A stretch of DNA of 64,000 bases from Campylobacter magnus (GCF_028649595.1 NZ_JAQSLK010000002.1:186001-250000), one strand, 5' to 3'. Shown: positions 23,661 to 34,358, numbered from the stretch's first letter. Notes: generated from the sequence alone by a model not told the origin. Translations and numbers: made by a program.

Positions 23661-24755
23661 ATGGATTTTTCTACGATAAATATTGATGATTTATTATATA
23701 ATGTATCGCAAAATAGAGCAAGCGATTTACACCTTGTAGCTGGGTCTGAGCCTCAAATCCGCATTGATGGCATTATGCGTCAGCTTGATGGTAACAAGCT
23801 GACTGGCAATGATATAGAAAGGCTTTGCTATAGCATTATCACAGATACACAAAAAAGCTTTTTAGAAGAAAATAAAGAACTAGATTTTGCCATTAACCGC
23901 AAAGGTGTAGGCCGCTTTCGCGCGAACTACTACTACACAATGAGTATAAATAGCCAAAGCAGCGATCTAGCAGCTGCTTTTCGTGTGATACCTGAAAAAA
24001 TTCCTTCACTTGATGATCTAAACTCACCTGAAATATTTAAAGATTTGGTTCACCGTGAAAAAGGTCTGGTGCTAGTAACTGGCCCAACAGGCTCTGGTAA
24101 ATCAACCACGCTAGCAGCTATGCTAAATGAGATAAATATAACTGAGCGCAAGCATATTATCACTATTGAAGAACCAGTTGAGTTTTATCACACTCACAAA
24201 CGCTCACTTTTTTCTCATCGCAATGTGGGAAATGATACAAAGAGCTTTGCAAACGCTCTTCGCTCAGCACTGCGTGAAGACCCAGATGTAATCCTAATCG
24301 GTGAGATGAGAGATAAAGAAACAATTAGCATTGCCTTAACAGCAGCTGAAACTGGACACTTGGTATTTGGCACCTTGCACACTAACTCAGCTGTGCAAAC
24401 AGTAAACCGCATAGTAGAGGCTTATCCTGAGAGTGAACAAGCTCAAATGCGAGTAATGCTCTCAAGCTCACTAAACGCAGTAGTTTCTCAAGCTCTCTTG
24501 CCAAAAATAGGTGGAGGTCGCACGGCAATTCATGAGATTCTTATCTCAAATCACGCTATATCAAATCTTATCCGTGAGAACAAAATACATCAAATTTACT
24601 CACAAATGCAGCTTAATCAGCAAAACACAAAAATGCAAACACAAACCCAGGCTATGATGAATGCTATCCGTTCTGGGCTAATTAGCAAAGAATCAGCACT
24701 AAAATATTCTGTAAATTTACAAGAACTAAAAGCTCAGCTTGGTATGGGGGTATGA
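23661..24755 (+). CDS. pilT: PilT-type retraction ATPase
   Basis: Hexameric ATPase family that drives type IV pilus retraction. Typical segments: NRASDLHLVAGSEPQIRIDG near the N-terminus, Walker A GPTGSGKSTT near residue 140, the Asp box and Walker B REDPDVILIGEMRD near 210, and the His box TGHLVFGTLHTNSA. The length of 364 and the degenerate Gln-rich C-terminal tail are near normal. It lies 13 bp after gatC and overlaps cvpA by 4 bp. No other pilus gene is nearby, and C. jejuni has no pilT at this position, so the partner machinery is unclear. Confidence 0.92.
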   Translation: MDFSTINIDDLLYNVSQNRASDLHLVAGSEPQIRIDGIMRQLDGNKLTGNDIERLCYSIITDTQKSFLEENKELDFAINRKGVGRFRANYYYTMSINSQSSDLAAAFRVIPEKIPSLDDLNSPEIFKDLVHREKGLVLVTGPTGSGKSTTLAAMLNEINITERKHIITIEEPVEFYHTHKRSLFSHRNVGNDTKSFANALRSALREDPDVILIGEMRDKETISIALTAAETGHLVFGTLHTNSAVQTVNRIVEAYPESEQAQMRVMLSSSLNAVVSQALLPKIGGGRTAIHEILISNHAISNLIRENKIHQIYSQMQLNQQNTKMQTQTQAMMNAIRSGLISKESALKYSVNLQELKAQLGMGV

Positions 24756-25414
24756 TAATGGATGCTGTTTCTTGGTTTGATTTAGTGGTGGTGGCACTTG
24801 TTTTGGTGCTTGGTATAAAAGGTCTTTTAAATGGCTTTATTAAAGAGATTTTTGGTATTATAGGTCTTATCGGTGGTGTTATCGTAGCTAGTCGCTATGC
24901 TAGTGAAGTAGGCGAGTTAATAAGTAAAAATATTTATGCTATTGCTGAGAATTTCTGGTTTCATATCGGCTTTTTAATCACTCTTATTGTATTTTGGGTC
25001 GTTTGCTTGGGACTTGGACAGATATTTAACAAAATACTAAAAATGAGTGGCTTTAGCTTTTTGGATCGCTTGCTTGGCTTCATTGTAGGCTCTGCGAAGA
25101 TTTTTTTGGTTTTTGCGATTTTTGTTTTTATCATCTCACGCATTGCGATTATAAACGAAAAAATAGAGCCTTATTCTAAAAAAAGCTTTTTATATCCATT
25201 TTTGCTAACTGCTGGCGAGTTTATAATGAACCAAAATATCCCAGCTGTGAGCGAGGCTAAAAAAATAAGTGAAACTGCCACGCAAAATATAAAACAAGAA
25301 GTTCAAAAAGCTATTGCTGATGAACTAAATGCTAGTATAAATGAGGCAAATGCTACTTTGAACATAGAGCCTTTAAACCTAGGCATTACTGAAAACAACG
25401 CAAGTGGGCTTTAA
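24752..25414 (+). CDS. cvpA: CvpA-family membrane protein
   Basis: Four membrane segments in the first 150 residues, opening with [32 protein letters not shown], the CvpA/colicin V production signature of glycine-spaced helices. The C-terminal 60 residues are a hydrophilic Ala/Asn/Glu-rich tail. The ATG overlaps the pilT stop; a second ATG at 24761 is possible. Homologues in other bacteria influence envelope integrity and colicin V export. In C. jejuni it also precedes fur. Confidence 0.85.
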   Translation: MIMDAVSWFDLVVVALVLVLGIKGLLNGFIKEIFGIIGLIGGVIVASRYASEVGELISKNIYAIAENFWFHIGFLITLIVFWVVCLGLGQIFNKILKMSGFSFLDRLLGFIVGSAKIFLVFAIFVFIISRIAIINEKIEPYSKKSFLYPFLLTAGEFIMNQNIPAVSEAKKISETATQNIKQEVQKAIADELNASINEANATLNIEPLNLGITENNASGL

Positions 25415-25415
25415 T

Positions 25416-25883
25416 ATGTCAAACATAGTAAATATAGAATACAACAACCTTTTAGAGCTTTTTAAAGAGATTTTGCGCCAAAATGGGCTAAAATACACCA
25501 AACAGCGCGAGATCTTACTAAAATGCCTTTATAACAACAATGACCATTTTACGCCTGAGAATTTGTATTTACATATAAAGTCTATTTATCCAGAGCTAAA
25601 TCTTGGTATAGCAACTGTGTATCGCACTCTAAATTTACTTGAGGATGCTGGTATTGTAACCTCTCTTAGCTTTGGGGCTCAGGGTAAAAAATACGAACTT
25701 GCTAACAAACCGCACCATGATCACATGATTTGTAAAATCTGCGGTGGAATTACAGAATTCCAGAATGCTCTAATAGAACAAAAGCAACTTGATATCGCAA
25801 AAGAGCATGATTTTACTCTCACAGGGCATTTGATGCAGTTATATGGAATTTGCGCTGAATGTAGTAAAAAGGGAAATAAATGA
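25416..25883 (+). CDS. fur: Ferric uptake regulator
   Basis: Iron-responsive repressor. A winged helix ([16 protein letters not shown], then [18 protein letters not shown] recognition helix) is followed by the metal-binding [12 protein letters not shown] and a second CxxC pair near the C-terminus (CAEC), the structural zinc site. I take the ATG at 25416; the frame opens at a GTG four codons upstream that overlaps cvpA. It overlaps lysS by 4 bp, so Fur is made from a shared operon with little room for its own promoter. Confidence 0.93.
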   Translation: MSNIVNIEYNNLLELFKEILRQNGLKYTKQREILLKCLYNNNDHFTPENLYLHIKSIYPELNLGIATVYRTLNLLEDAGIVTSLSFGAQGKKYELANKPHHDHMICKICGGITEFQNALIEQKQLDIAKEHDFTLTGHLMQLYGICAECSKKGNK

Positions 25884-27367
25884 TATTTGATAATGAATTA
25901 GAACAAGTAAGAATTGCTAAAAAAGACGAGCTAAAAAGCCTTGGGGTTAATCCTTATCCGCAGTTTTTAAAGCGTGGTATGAGTATAGCCCAGTTTAGAG
26001 AGAAATTTGCTTTTATCAAAGACTTGGCTGAGAAAAAAGCTGATGAGATTGTAACTCTATCAGGTCGCTTAAAACTAAAGCGAGTGGCTGGAAAATCTAC
26101 TTTTGCTAACATTGAAGATGATAGCGGAAATATACAAGTTTATTACTCTCTTGGCTCAATTGGCGAAGAAGAATACGCTAAGTTTAAAAAGAACCTTGAA
26201 GTAGGCGATATAGTGCAAATCACAGGCTATGCTTTTATCACTCAAACTGGCGAGTTTAGCATACACGCTAGCAAAATCGTGCTAGCTAGCAAGGCTTTAA
26301 GCCCGCTGCCTGAGAAGTTTCACGGACTAAGTGATACAGAGATTCGCTACCGTAAGCGCTACCTTGATATGATAATGAATGGTGATGTTAGAGATGATTT
26401 TATAAAAAGAGCTAAAATAATATCAGGAATTCGCAAGTTTTTTGAAGAGCGTGGCTTTTTAGAGGTTGAAACCCCTATGATGCATCCAATTGCAGGTGGT
26501 GCAAACGCAAGACCATTTATCACTCATCACAACACGCTTGATGTGGATTTCTACCTAAAAATCGCTCCAGAGCTATATCTAAAACGCCTAATCGTAGGTG
26601 GAATGAACGCTATTTTTGAGATGAATAGATGTTTTCGCAACGAGGGCATGGACTTAACCCACAACCCTGAGTTTACTAGCATTGAGTTTTATTGGGCCTG
26701 GCATGATTATTTTGAGGTTATGGATCTAACAGAAGAGCTATTTAGTTTTTTAATTGATAGCTTAAATTTACCAAAAATTTTACCTTATGGTGATCTGGAA
26801 ATTGATTTTAGCAAAAAATTTAGACGCATAAAATATCTAGACGCCTTACACGAAATAGGCGGAATTCCAAAAGAAATAATAAATGATAAATCTAGAATTC
26901 TAGATAAACTTAAAGCCGATGGCTTTGAAGCGAATTCTAAGCTTGATTTAGGTCATTTACAAGCTGAGCTTTTTGATAATTATGTAGAAAGCAAGCTTAT
27001 AAATCCTACCTTTATCATTGATTTCCCAATTAGCATTAGCCCACTATCTCGCAGAAGTGATGAAAATCCTGAAATAGCTGAGCGTTTTGAGCTATTTATC
27101 GCTGGTAAAGAGCTAGCAAATGCCTTTAACGAACTAAACGATCCACTAGATCAATACGAACGCTTTAAAGCTCAAATTGATGCTAAAAACGCAGGCGATG
27201 ATGAAGCTCACGAGATGGATGAGGACTACTGCCAAGCTCTAGGATACGCTATGCCACCGACTGCTGGCTGGGGGCTAGGAGTTGATCGCCTTGTAATGCT
27301 GCTATTAAATAAACAAAGCATTAGAGATGTGATTTTGTTTCCAGCAATGAGACCAAAAAAAGACTAA
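25880..27367 (+). CDS. lysS: Lysyl-tRNA synthetase, class II
   Basis: Charges tRNA(Lys). The 495-residue enzyme has an N-terminal OB-fold anticodon domain ([20 protein letters not shown]), motif 2 [19 protein letters not shown] and motif 3 [13 protein letters not shown]. Near residue 337 a half palindrome (TCTAGAATTCTAG) is read as KSRILDK within a surface insertion. It lies between fur and glyA, as in C. jejuni, with a 4-bp overlap on the left and 16 bp to glyA. Confidence 0.96.
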   Translation: MIFDNELEQVRIAKKDELKSLGVNPYPQFLKRGMSIAQFREKFAFIKDLAEKKADEIVTLSGRLKLKRVAGKSTFANIEDDSGNIQVYYSLGSIGEEEYAKFKKNLEVGDIVQITGYAFITQTGEFSIHASKIVLASKALSPLPEKFHGLSDTEIRYRKRYLDMIMNGDVRDDFIKRAKIISGIRKFFEERGFLEVETPMMHPIAGGANARPFITHHNTLDVDFYLKIAPELYLKRLIVGGMNAIFEMNRCFRNEGMDLTHNPEFTSIEFYWAWHDYFEVMDLTEELFSFLIDSLNLPKILPYGDLEIDFSKKFRRIKYLDALHEIGGIPKEIINDKSRILDKLKADGFEANSKLDLGHLQAELFDNYVESKLINPTFIIDFPISISPLSRRSDENPEIAERFELFIAGKELANAFNELNDPLDQYERFKAQIDAKNAGDDEAHEMDEDYCQALGYAMPPTAGWGLGVDRLVMLLLNKQSIRDVILFPAMRPKKD

Positions 27368-27383
27368 TTTCAAAGGAGTAAAA

Positions 27384-28628
27384 ATGGAACTAAAAGATTT
27401 TGATAAGGATATCTACGAGCTTTTAAACAAAGAACTAGCTCGCCAATGCGATCACTTAGAGATGATCGCTAGTGAGAACTTCACTTATCCAGAAGTAATG
27501 GAAGTAATGGGCTCAGTACTAACAAACAAATACGCTGAGGGCTATCCTGGCAAACGCTATTATGGTGGCTGTGAGTTTGTAGATGAGATAGAGCAAATCG
27601 CTATTGATAGATGTAAGGAGCTTTTTGGTTGTGCTTTTGCTAATGTTCAGCCAAATAGTGGCAGCCAAGCAAATCAAGGTGTATATGGCGCATTTTTAAA
27701 TCCAGGCGATAAAATTCTAGGCATGGATCTAAGCCACGGCGGACACCTAACTCACGGATCAAAAGTCTCAAGTTCGGGTAAAAATTATGAGAGCTTTTTT
27801 TATGGCGTGGAGCTTGATGGACGCATAAACTACGAGCGCGTGGCAGATATCGCAAATATTGTAAAACCAAAAATGATAGTTTGTGGCGCAAGTGCGTATC
27901 CAAGAGAGATTGATTTTAAGAAATTCCGTGAAATTGCTGATAGCGTGGGAGCATATCTTTTTGCTGATGTGGCTCACATCGCTGGACTTGTAGTAGCTGG
28001 CGAGCATGCTCATCCATTCCCGCACTGCCATGTAGTAAGCTCTACAACGCATAAAACGCTAAGAGGCCCAAGAGGCGGTATTATTATGACAAACGAAGAA
28101 GAGTTTGCCAAAAAAATAAATAGCTCAATTTTCCCAGGAATTCAAGGCGGACCGCTTATGCATGTAATCGCTGGCAAAGCAGTAGGTTTTAAACACAACC
28201 TAAGCCCTGAGTGGAAAGTATATGCTAAGCAGGTAAAAGCAAATATTAAGCGTCTTGGCGAAGTTCTAGTATCTCGTGGCTATAATCTAGTAAGTGGCGG
28301 TACTGATAACCACCTTGTGCTAGTAAGCTTCTTAGACCGCGATTTTAGCGGAAAAGATGCTGATATGGCGCTTGGCAGAGCTGGAATTACTGTAAATAAA
28401 AACACAGTTCCAGGCGAGAAGCGCTCACCATTTATCACAAGTGGAATTCGCGTAGGCTCAGCAGCCCTAACTGCTCGTGGCATGAAAGAAGAGCAATTTG
28501 AGTTAATCGCAACTAGAATTGCTGATGTGCTTGATGATATAGGCAATGAAAGCAAACAAGCTAAAATCAAAGATGAGCTAACAGCACTAGCAAGAAATTT
28601 TATCATCTATAATAAGGCGGTATTTTAA
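27384..28628 (+). CDS. glyA: Serine hydroxymethyltransferase
   Basis: PLP enzyme that interconverts serine and glycine while loading tetrahydrofolate with one-carbon units. [18 protein letters not shown], the [11 protein letters not shown] segment and the Schiff-base lysine in [17 protein letters not shown] (near residue 225) are canonical; the length of 414 is normal. The ATG follows AAAGGAGTAAAA. It shares one base with the next gene (TAATG), so the DUF1882 protein is translationally coupled. Confidence 0.96.
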   Translation: MELKDFDKDIYELLNKELARQCDHLEMIASENFTYPEVMEVMGSVLTNKYAEGYPGKRYYGGCEFVDEIEQIAIDRCKELFGCAFANVQPNSGSQANQGVYGAFLNPGDKILGMDLSHGGHLTHGSKVSSSGKNYESFFYGVELDGRINYERVADIANIVKPKMIVCGASAYPREIDFKKFREIADSVGAYLFADVAHIAGLVVAGEHAHPFPHCHVVSSTTHKTLRGPRGGIIMTNEEEFAKKINSSIFPGIQGGPLMHVIAGKAVGFKHNLSPEWKVYAKQVKANIKRLGEVLVSRGYNLVSGGTDNHLVLVSFLDRDFSGKDADMALGRAGITVNKNTVPGEKRSPFITSGIRVGSAALTARGMKEEQFELIATRIADVLDDIGNESKQAKIKDELTALARNFIIYNKAVF

Positions 28629-29170
28629 TGCAAAGTGTAGAGCTTACGCTGATTAAAATCATCGGTGATCATTTTTATGAAAATACTGGAAAACTTCGTA
28701 AAGTGGAGTTTAATGGCAAGAATTTCTTTGATCGTTATGAGCGCATCGACTCTCAGCTTACTATGTCTATTCAAAAAGAGCACTTTGAGGGCAAAAGAGT
28801 TATAGCTCACGACCTTATAAATGACAAAGAAAAAATCGTAGAAAACATAGTATTTGACTACAATGGCTATGACCCAGATCGTTTTTGGCACAGAGCTCAG
28901 CTGATGCTTAGAGAAATGGGCTTTGTGAACTTTACTGCGTATAGGACGAAGACAAATGGACATCTACACCTTTATGTTCACAAGGGTCATACCGTACTTA
29001 GTGAGGCGTATCAGCTAGCAAACAAGCTTTCTATGACACTAAGCCAAAAAATGCCTTGTAGCTGGCGAATGTTTCCTAATGTAGATATGCCTAGGGAATT
29101 CCAGATTCTAAACTTGCCTTATGACCTTTTCCAAAAAGAGCGTGGCGCAAGCTGGTCAAAATTTATGTAA
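28628..29170 (+). CDS. DUF1882 conserved protein
   Basis: The 180-residue cytoplasmic protein matches in place, length and character the DUF1882 protein found after glyA in C. jejuni and Helicobacter. It has a conserved central block (YDPDRFWHRAQLMLREMGF) and a C-terminal Cys/Trp/Arg segment (MPCSWRMFPNVDMPREFQIL). No catalytic motif, signal or membrane segment is evident and the function is unknown. It is coupled to glyA and lies 11 bp from the SPOR gene. Confidence 0.75.
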   Translation: MQSVELTLIKIIGDHFYENTGKLRKVEFNGKNFFDRYERIDSQLTMSIQKEHFEGKRVIAHDLINDKEKIVENIVFDYNGYDPDRFWHRAQLMLREMGFVNFTAYRTKTNGHLHLYVHKGHTVLSEAYQLANKLSMTLSQKMPCSWRMFPNVDMPREFQILNLPYDLFQKERGASWSKFM

Positions 29171-29181
29171 AAGGGGCTAAA

Positions 29182-29970
29182 ATGGAAGAAAAAAACCAAG
29201 AAAATCAAGAGTTACAAGATATAATCTTAGAAAATGATGACGAAAACCCAAACGGCAAAGTTAAAAAAATAATAACTACGATTATTTCGCTTATTATTTT
29301 GTTTTTAATCATCGTGATTGTAGTTAAGTTTTTAAACACAAATGATGAAGAAGAACCAGTGCTAAGCCAAAATACAGCAGGTGCTTTGATACTGCCAGAT
29401 GAACCGGTAGCTCCTATGCCTATGCCTGAGAGCTTTGAGCAAATGCCTATCGTAACAGAGCCAGCACCTACTATCAACCAAGTACTAGAGCTAAAAGACG
29501 AGCCAAGAGCAGAGCTAATAGCCCCAAAAGAGCCAGAGACGACAAAACCTGAACCAGCACCAAAAGCTGAGGTTAAAAAGCCAGCTGCTAAGCCAGAGCC
29601 CCAAAAGCCCGAAATCAAAAAGCCAGAGCCTAAAAAACCTGAGCCAACTGTTATCAAACCAGAACCAAAAAAACCTGCGTTAGAAAAAGAGCTAACGAAG
29701 CCAGAGATTAAAGCTAAGACTGCTAGCTCATCAGTGATGGCAGGTTCATATGTGCAAGTAGCAAGTGTAGCAAAGCTTGATCCTAAAAGCTCGCTAATCA
29801 AAAAGCTAAATAGCTCAGGATATGAGTATAAAACCTATGAAACCACAGTAAATGGCAAAAAGGTCATAAAAGTGCTAATTGGTCCATTTAGTGGCGCAGA
29901 ACTAAACCAAAAACTAGGTCAAATCAAAGCTGATATTGACCAAAAAGCTTATATTTATAAAATAAAATAA
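29182..29970 (+). CDS. SPOR-domain cell-division-associated membrane protein
   Basis: Bitopic membrane protein: acidic N-terminus, one membrane helix (ITTIISLIILFLIIVIVVKF, about 29-48), a long Pro/Glu/Lys-rich linker rich in KPEPKKPE units, and a C-terminal SPOR domain (about 188-262, GSYVQVASVAKL ... KVLIGPFSGAEL). SPOR domains bind peptidoglycan stripped of peptides at septa. The ATG follows AAAAGGGGCTAAA. It ends the glyA run; a palindrome hairpin follows 7 bases later. Confidence 0.85.
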   Translation: MEEKNQENQELQDIILENDDENPNGKVKKIITTIISLIILFLIIVIVVKFLNTNDEEEPVLSQNTAGALILPDEPVAPMPMPESFEQMPIVTEPAPTINQVLELKDEPRAELIAPKEPETTKPEPAPKAEVKKPAAKPEPQKPEIKKPEPKKPEPTVIKPEPKKPALEKELTKPEIKAKTASSSVMAGSYVQVASVAKLDPKSSLIKKLNSSGYEYKTYETTVNGKKVIKVLIGPFSGAELNQKLGQIKADIDQKAYIYKIK

Positions 29971-29976
29971 GCTTTA

Positions 29977-30093
29977 AATCTAGAATTCCCAAGCTAAAAA
30001 GCCCTAGGAATTCTAGATTTTTATAAGGAATTCTAGAATTCCCAAGCCAAAAAGCTCTAGGAATTCTAGTTTTTTATAAGGAATTCTAGATAA
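29977..30093. repeat. 53-bp duplicated palindrome unit with terminator-like ends
   Basis: Inverted half-sites AAATCTAGAATTCC and GGAATTCTAGATTTTT (29977-30022) form a hairpin with a T run just after the SPOR gene. The same unit, with CCCAAGC(T/C)AAAAAGC in the middle, recurs 53 bp further on, followed by another GGAATTCTAGA. Confidence 0.85.
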
Positions 30094-30113
30094 TAATTTC
30101 ACAAAGATTTAAA

Positions 30114-30911
30114 ATGAATTACTACGCAGTCATCGGCAATCCCATCGCTCATAGCATTTCGCCTAGACTTCATAATAACGCCTTTGAAGCACTTGGCATA
30201 AATAGTGTTTACTCACGCTATTTGCTTGATACTAGCGCAAGTGCTAGTAAGCTAAGGCAAAAGTTTTTTGCCCTTGGGCTAAGTGGGGCAAATATCACCG
30301 TGCCTTTTAAAGAAATAGCCCTAGAATGCGCTGACGAACAAGACGAACTAGCAAAAAAAATCGGCAGCGCAAATACTTTGGTACTAAATGCTGGCAAAAT
30401 TCACGCTTTTAATACAGACGCACCAGGCTTTATGATGGCTATAGCTGAGTTTGAAAATATAAAAAATGCTTTAATCATCGGCGCAGGAGGCACAGCAAGA
30501 GCCCTAGCTCACGCTCTAAAAGCTAGCGGGGCAGAAGTAAGCGTGCTAAACCGCTCAGAGGGTAGAGCGGGGGCTTTTGGCGAGTTTGCTTATTTTACCA
30601 CGCAGAATTTTAAAGCTAGCAAAAGCTACGAACTCATTGTAAATACTACTCCTGCTGGACTTACTTTTGCTGGTTTGCCTTGTGATAAGAAGCTTTTAGA
30701 TGAGCTTTTTTCTGGTGCAAAATACGCTTTTGATGTGGTTTATGGCAGAGATACAGAGTTTATAAAACTAGCAAAAGCAAAAAACCTAAGGGTAAAAGAT
30801 GGACTAGAAATGCTTTTGTATCAAGCAGTTTTAGCATTTGAGCATTTTAGTAGTAAAAAAAATGAGAGAGAAAAAATACAAATTGCTATGCGCAAAGCTT
30901 TAAGCCTTTAA
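30114..30911 (+). CDS. aroE: Shikimate dehydrogenase
   Basis: NADPH-dependent reduction of 3-dehydroshikimate in aromatic amino acid synthesis. The substrate site motifs YAVIGNPIAHSISPRLHNN and GANITVPFKE are present, with the catalytic lysine in the latter; the nucleotide-binding loop GAGGTARALAHAL is near residue 122. The 265-residue length is normal. The start is ATG at 30114. It lies in the C. jejuni order after the SPOR gene, separated only by repeats. Confidence 0.95.
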   Translation: MNYYAVIGNPIAHSISPRLHNNAFEALGINSVYSRYLLDTSASASKLRQKFFALGLSGANITVPFKEIALECADEQDELAKKIGSANTLVLNAGKIHAFNTDAPGFMMAIAEFENIKNALIIGAGGTARALAHALKASGAEVSVLNRSEGRAGAFGEFAYFTTQNFKASKSYELIVNTTPAGLTFAGLPCDKKLLDELFSGAKYAFDVVYGRDTEFIKLAKAKNLRVKDGLEMLLYQAVLAFEHFSSKKNEREKIQIAMRKALSL

Positions 30912-30940
30912 AAAATTCTTACTTTTAAGCTTTGTAAGTG

Positions 30941-30946
30941 TATAAT
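30941..30946 (+). promoter_or_regulatory. Probable -10 box of aspS
   Basis: GTGTATAATTGCG carries TATAAT 32 bases before the aspS ATG. TTTTTAAGGA immediately before the start is the ribosome-binding site. Confidence 0.5.
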
Positions 30947-30977
30947 TGCGATTTTTATGGATTTTTAAGGATAAAAA

Positions 30978-32783
30978 ATGCGAACAGATTATTGTACAAA
31001 TTTCAGCAAAAACGATATCGGCAAAGAAATCGAGCTTTGTGGCTGGGCTGATAGCTACCGTGATCACGGTGGTGTTATCTTTATAGATTTGCGTGATAGA
31101 AGTGGTGTTATTCAGGTGGTTTGCGACCCAAAAGACAGCAGGCAAGCTCACGAAGTAGCAAGTCATGTGCGTGATGAGTATGTGCTAAAAGTAAAGGGCA
31201 AGCTTCGCGCAAGAAGTGCTGATATGATAAACCCTAAGCTAAAAACTGGAGAGATTGAAGTAGTAGCAAGCGATCTTGTTATAGAAAACGCTTCTGCACC
31301 ACTTCCTTTTGTAATAGGCGATGCAAATGTAGGTGAAGAAACTAGGCTAAAATTCCGCTTTTTAGACCTTAGAGAAAAAGGTGCCTTTGAGCGCTTTAAA
31401 CTTCGCTCAAAGGCTATGATAGCTGCTAGAAACACACTTGATCGCCTTGGTTTTGTTGAGGTGGAGACGCCTATTCTTACCCGTGCTACGCCTGAGGGCG
31501 CAAGAGATTATCTAGTGCCAAGCCGTGTTCACAATGGCTCATTTTATGCTTTACCTCAAAGCCCGCAGCTTTTTAAACAGCTTTTGATGTGTGCTGGCTT
31601 TGATAAATATTTTCAAATCGCAAAGTGCTTTAGAGATGAGGATTTAAGAGCTGATCGCCAGCCTGAGTTTACTCAGATTGATGTGGAGATGAGCTTTTGC
31701 AATCAAGATGATGTAATTGCTGTGGGCGAAGAGCTATTAAAAGATGTATTTGCCGCTTGTGGCAAGGATATAAAAATGCCTTTTATGCGTATGAAGTATA
31801 ATGAGGCGATGGAGAGCTATGGTTCTGATAAGCCTGATTTGCGCTTTGATATGCCTTTAATAGATGTAGCTGATATTTTTGCTCGCTCAAATAACAGCAT
31901 TTTTGCTGATCCATTTAAAGATGAAAAAGGCAAAAAACATAACAGAGCAAAAGCTATTGTAGTAAAGGGCGGCGATAATATTTTTAGCAAAAGACAAATG
32001 CAACGCTTTGAAGAGTTTGTGCGAAAATTTGGCGCAAAAGGTCTAGCCTTTATCCAAATAAAAGATCCAAAAGACACAGCCGGTCAAGATAATTGCGTGA
32101 ATTTTGACGGACTTAGCCTAAAAGGTCCTCTAGTTAGGTTTTTTGATGAAAGCGATCTAAAAGAGCTAGTTTCTCGCACAGAGCTAAAAATCGGCGATGT
32201 AGTGTTCTTTGGCGTGGGAGCTAAAAAAATCGTGCTTGATTATATGGGTAGATTTAGACTATTTTTAGCTGATGAGCTTGGTATCATCAATCCTGATGAG
32301 TTAAAGTTCCTTTGGGTAGTGGATTTCCCTATGTTTGAGCAAAATGATGATGGCTCATACTCAGCTATGCACCATCCTTTTACTATGCCAAACAACCCTG
32401 ATGAAAGCGATTTAGAAGACATCACTAGCATTGCTTATGATGTGGTGCTAAATGGCGTGGAGCTTGGCGGTGGTTCTATTAGAATTCACAAAGACGATAT
32501 TCAACAAAAAGTCTTTAAATTGCTAAAAATAGAACCAGACGAACAAAGAGAAAAATTTGGCTTTTTGCTAGATGCGCTTAGCTTTGGTGCGCCACCACAT
32601 GGTGGATTTGCTATAGGCTTAGATCGTCTTATGATGCTTGTAACCAAAAGCCCTAGCATACGAGATGTAATCGCCTTCCCTAAAACCCAAAAGGCAACTT
32701 GTTTGATGACAAAAGCACCTAGCGAGGTGAGTGGAGAGCAGATGAGAGAGCTGGGCATAAAACTAAGAGAGCAAAGCAAATAA
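30978..32783 (+). CDS. aspS: Aspartyl-tRNA synthetase
   Basis: Class II synthetase of the bacterial 600-residue type: N-terminal OB domain ([20 protein letters not shown]), motif 2 [18 protein letters not shown], the GAD insertion, and motif 3 [12 protein letters not shown]. Campylobacter relies on GatCAB for Asn-tRNA as I recall, so this enzyme may also charge tRNA(Asn) (non-discriminating); no asparaginyl-tRNA synthetase is in the window. It is followed by the hairpin at 32815 and then adk and ppa, as in C. jejuni. Confidence 0.96.
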   Translation: MRTDYCTNFSKNDIGKEIELCGWADSYRDHGGVIFIDLRDRSGVIQVVCDPKDSRQAHEVASHVRDEYVLKVKGKLRARSADMINPKLKTGEIEVVASDLVIENASAPLPFVIGDANVGEETRLKFRFLDLREKGAFERFKLRSKAMIAARNTLDRLGFVEVETPILTRATPEGARDYLVPSRVHNGSFYALPQSPQLFKQLLMCAGFDKYFQIAKCFRDEDLRADRQPEFTQIDVEMSFCNQDDVIAVGEELLKDVFAACGKDIKMPFMRMKYNEAMESYGSDKPDLRFDMPLIDVADIFARSNNSIFADPFKDEKGKKHNRAKAIVVKGGDNIFSKRQMQRFEEFVRKFGAKGLAFIQIKDPKDTAGQDNCVNFDGLSLKGPLVRFFDESDLKELVSRTELKIGDVVFFGVGAKKIVLDYMGRFRLFLADELGIINPDELKFLWVVDFPMFEQNDDGSYSAMHHPFTMPNNPDESDLEDITSIAYDVVLNGVELGGGSIRIHKDDIQQKVFKLLKIEPDEQREKFGFLLDALSFGAPPHGGFAIGLDRLMMLVTKSPSIRDVIAFPKTQKATCLMTKAPSEVSGEQMRELGIKLREQSK

Positions 32784-32814
32784 TAATAACTGCGATTTGT
32801 TATAGCACACCTAT

Positions 32815-32895
32815 TGTGCGTGTTTTTGGGCTAGCACGGTTTGGGATGAACTATCTGTTCTATCCCTGCACCGCACCGCACAAAAAATATGCACA
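32815..32895. repeat. GC-rich hairpin, GATGAA-N7-TTCTATC family, copy 1
   Basis: The core GATGAA (32845-32850), seven bases, TTCTATC (32858-32864) is flanked by arms that pair imperfectly over about 35 bases each: TGTGCGTGTTTTTGGGC on the left against GCGGTGCGGTGC and TGTGCATATTTTTT read on the opposite strand. It lies 31 bases after aspS. It could act as a terminator, a structured RNA or a mobile repeat. Confidence 0.65.
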
Positions 32896-32930
32896 CTACG
32901 CCCACTCTAAAAATCGCTAGAAAAAGCCCA

Positions 32931-32980
32931 GGAATTCTAGAATTCTCTAAAACTAAATATCTAAGGAATTCTAGAATTCC
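32931..32980. repeat. Two palindromes before adk
   Basis: Complete GGAATTCTAGAATTC at 32931-32945 and GGAATTCTAGAATTCC at 32965-32980, 34 bases apart, the same spacing as the tandem arrays elsewhere. Confidence 0.9.
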
Positions 32981-33013
32981 TATAAAACTTAGAACTCTAA
33001 CAAAAGGATAAAA

Positions 33014-33583
33014 ATGAAAAAATTATTTTTAATCATCGGTGCGCCAGGTAGTGGAAAAACCACAGATGCTAGCATTATTGCTAAAAACGATGCTAGTTTT
33101 GCGCATTTTAGCACAGGAGATTTGCTTCGCGCTGAAGTAGCTAGTGGCTCTGAGCGTGGCAAGACAATTGATGGTTTTATCAGCCGTGGAAATCTAGTGC
33201 CACTTGATATCGTAGTAGGTACCATAGTAAATGCGATAAAATCAAGCCCAAAAGACTATATCATCATTGATGGCTATCCAAGAAGTGTAGAGCAGATGAC
33301 TACACTAGATGATGTTTTGCGTGATGAAAGAGAGATCGAGCTAAAAGGCGTCATAGAAGTAGAAGTAAGCGAACAAACCGCAAAAGACCGAGTGCTAGGC
33401 CGCGCAAGAGGAGCTGATGATAATGAAGAGGTTTTTTATAACCGCATGAAAGTATATACTGAACCACTTGCTAGTATAAAAGACTTTTACACTCGCAATG
33501 ACTTGCTATACACTATCAGTGGCGAAGCAAGCATAGAAGAAATCGTAGCAAATATGACCAAGCTAATAAATGATCTAAAATAA
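33014..33583 (+). CDS. adk: Adenylate kinase
   Basis: Interconverts AMP, ADP and ATP. Walker [13 protein letters not shown] near residues 8-19, AMP-binding [11 protein letters not shown] and GYPRSVEQM segments. The LID region is short, [19 protein letters not shown], without zinc cysteines; 189 residues suits the epsilonproteobacterial form. The ATG follows CAAAAGGATAAAA. It is 9 bp upstream of ppa, so the two are one operon. Confidence 0.95.
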   Translation: MKKLFLIIGAPGSGKTTDASIIAKNDASFAHFSTGDLLRAEVASGSERGKTIDGFISRGNLVPLDIVVGTIVNAIKSSPKDYIIIDGYPRSVEQMTTLDDVLRDEREIELKGVIEVEVSEQTAKDRVLGRARGADDNEEVFYNRMKVYTEPLASIKDFYTRNDLLYTISGEASIEEIVANMTKLINDLK

Positions 33584-33592
33584 GGAGAAAAA

Positions 33593-34111
33593 ATGGATAT
33601 CTCAAAAATCAAAACCGGCTCAAACCCAGATAAGCTAAATGCTGTAATAGAAATACCTTATGGCTCAAATGTAAAATACGAAATAGACAAAGATAGTGGC
33701 GCTGTAGTGGTTGACCGTGTGCTTTACTCAGCTGTTTTTTACCCAGCAAACTACGGCTTTGTGCCTGGCACACTAGCTGATGATGGCGACCCAGCTGATA
33801 TTTTGGTGCTAAATGAATACCCACTTCAAGCTGGCTCAGTTATCCCATGCCGTCTAATAGGCGTGCTTGTGATGGAAGACGAGGCTGGAATGGATGAGAA
33901 ACTTCTAGCTGTGCCTGTTACAAAAATCGATCCAAGATATGAAAATATAAATGATTTTAGCGACTTACCAAGAGCAACTCAAGATAGAATTAAAAACTTC
34001 TTTGAGACTTACAAACTACTTGAACCTGGCAAATGGGTAAAAGTAAAAGGCTTTGAAAACGCTAAAAAAGCACAAGAAATATTAGATAAAGCTATTAAAA
34101 ATTACAAATAA
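33593..34111 (+). CDS. ppa: Inorganic pyrophosphatase, family I
   Basis: Hydrolyses pyrophosphate from biosynthetic reactions. The active-site block YGFVPGTLADDGDPADILVL with its three aspartates and the N-terminal EIPYGSNVKYEIDKDSG are diagnostic; length 172 is normal for the hexameric soluble enzyme. The start ATG follows AAGGAGAAAAA. It is followed by a palindrome and a strong palindrome hairpin. Confidence 0.96.
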   Translation: MDISKIKTGSNPDKLNAVIEIPYGSNVKYEIDKDSGAVVVDRVLYSAVFYPANYGFVPGTLADDGDPADILVLNEYPLQAGSVIPCRLIGVLVMEDEAGMDEKLLAVPVTKIDPRYENINDFSDLPRATQDRIKNFFETYKLLEPGKWVKVKGFENAKKAQEILDKAIKNYK

Positions 34112-34358
34112 TTTCTAGGAATTCTAGAATTCCTAAGTAAAAATTTTAAAAAAATCTAGAATTCCTTAGGAATTCTAGATTTTCTATTAAATAAATTTTT
34201 ATTTATAAATATTTTTATATTTACTATTTTTTTTGAAAATACTTCTTATTTTTTTAAAATAAATATTTAACAGCAATACCCAGCAAAATAGCAAACAAAG
34301 TATTATTTTTTAGGCAAAAAAGATAAAAAATATACTATTAAAAGTTTATTTAAAAACC
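34112..34358. other. Gap between ppa and the nrf promoter
   Basis: No gene seen. It starts with a complete palindrome (about 34119-34134), then the hairpin at 34151-34183, then about 170 bases of very AT-rich DNA with long T and A runs (34190-34355), which may be an UP-element-like region for the nrf promoter. Confidence 0.6.
34151..34183. terminator. 15-bp perfect stem with TTA loop after ppa
   Basis: AAAATCTAGAATTCC at 34151-34165, TTA, and its exact complement at 34169-34183, preceded by more A and followed by TCTATT. It has the same design as the hairpin after the ABC-F gene. Confidence 0.58.

Noticed and set aside
29205-29801. 198-codon frame opposite the SPOR gene
   Set aside because: It is the antisense of a Pro/Lys-rich linker, giving an artificial Gly/Ser-rich product; the plus-strand gene has a recognisable domain.
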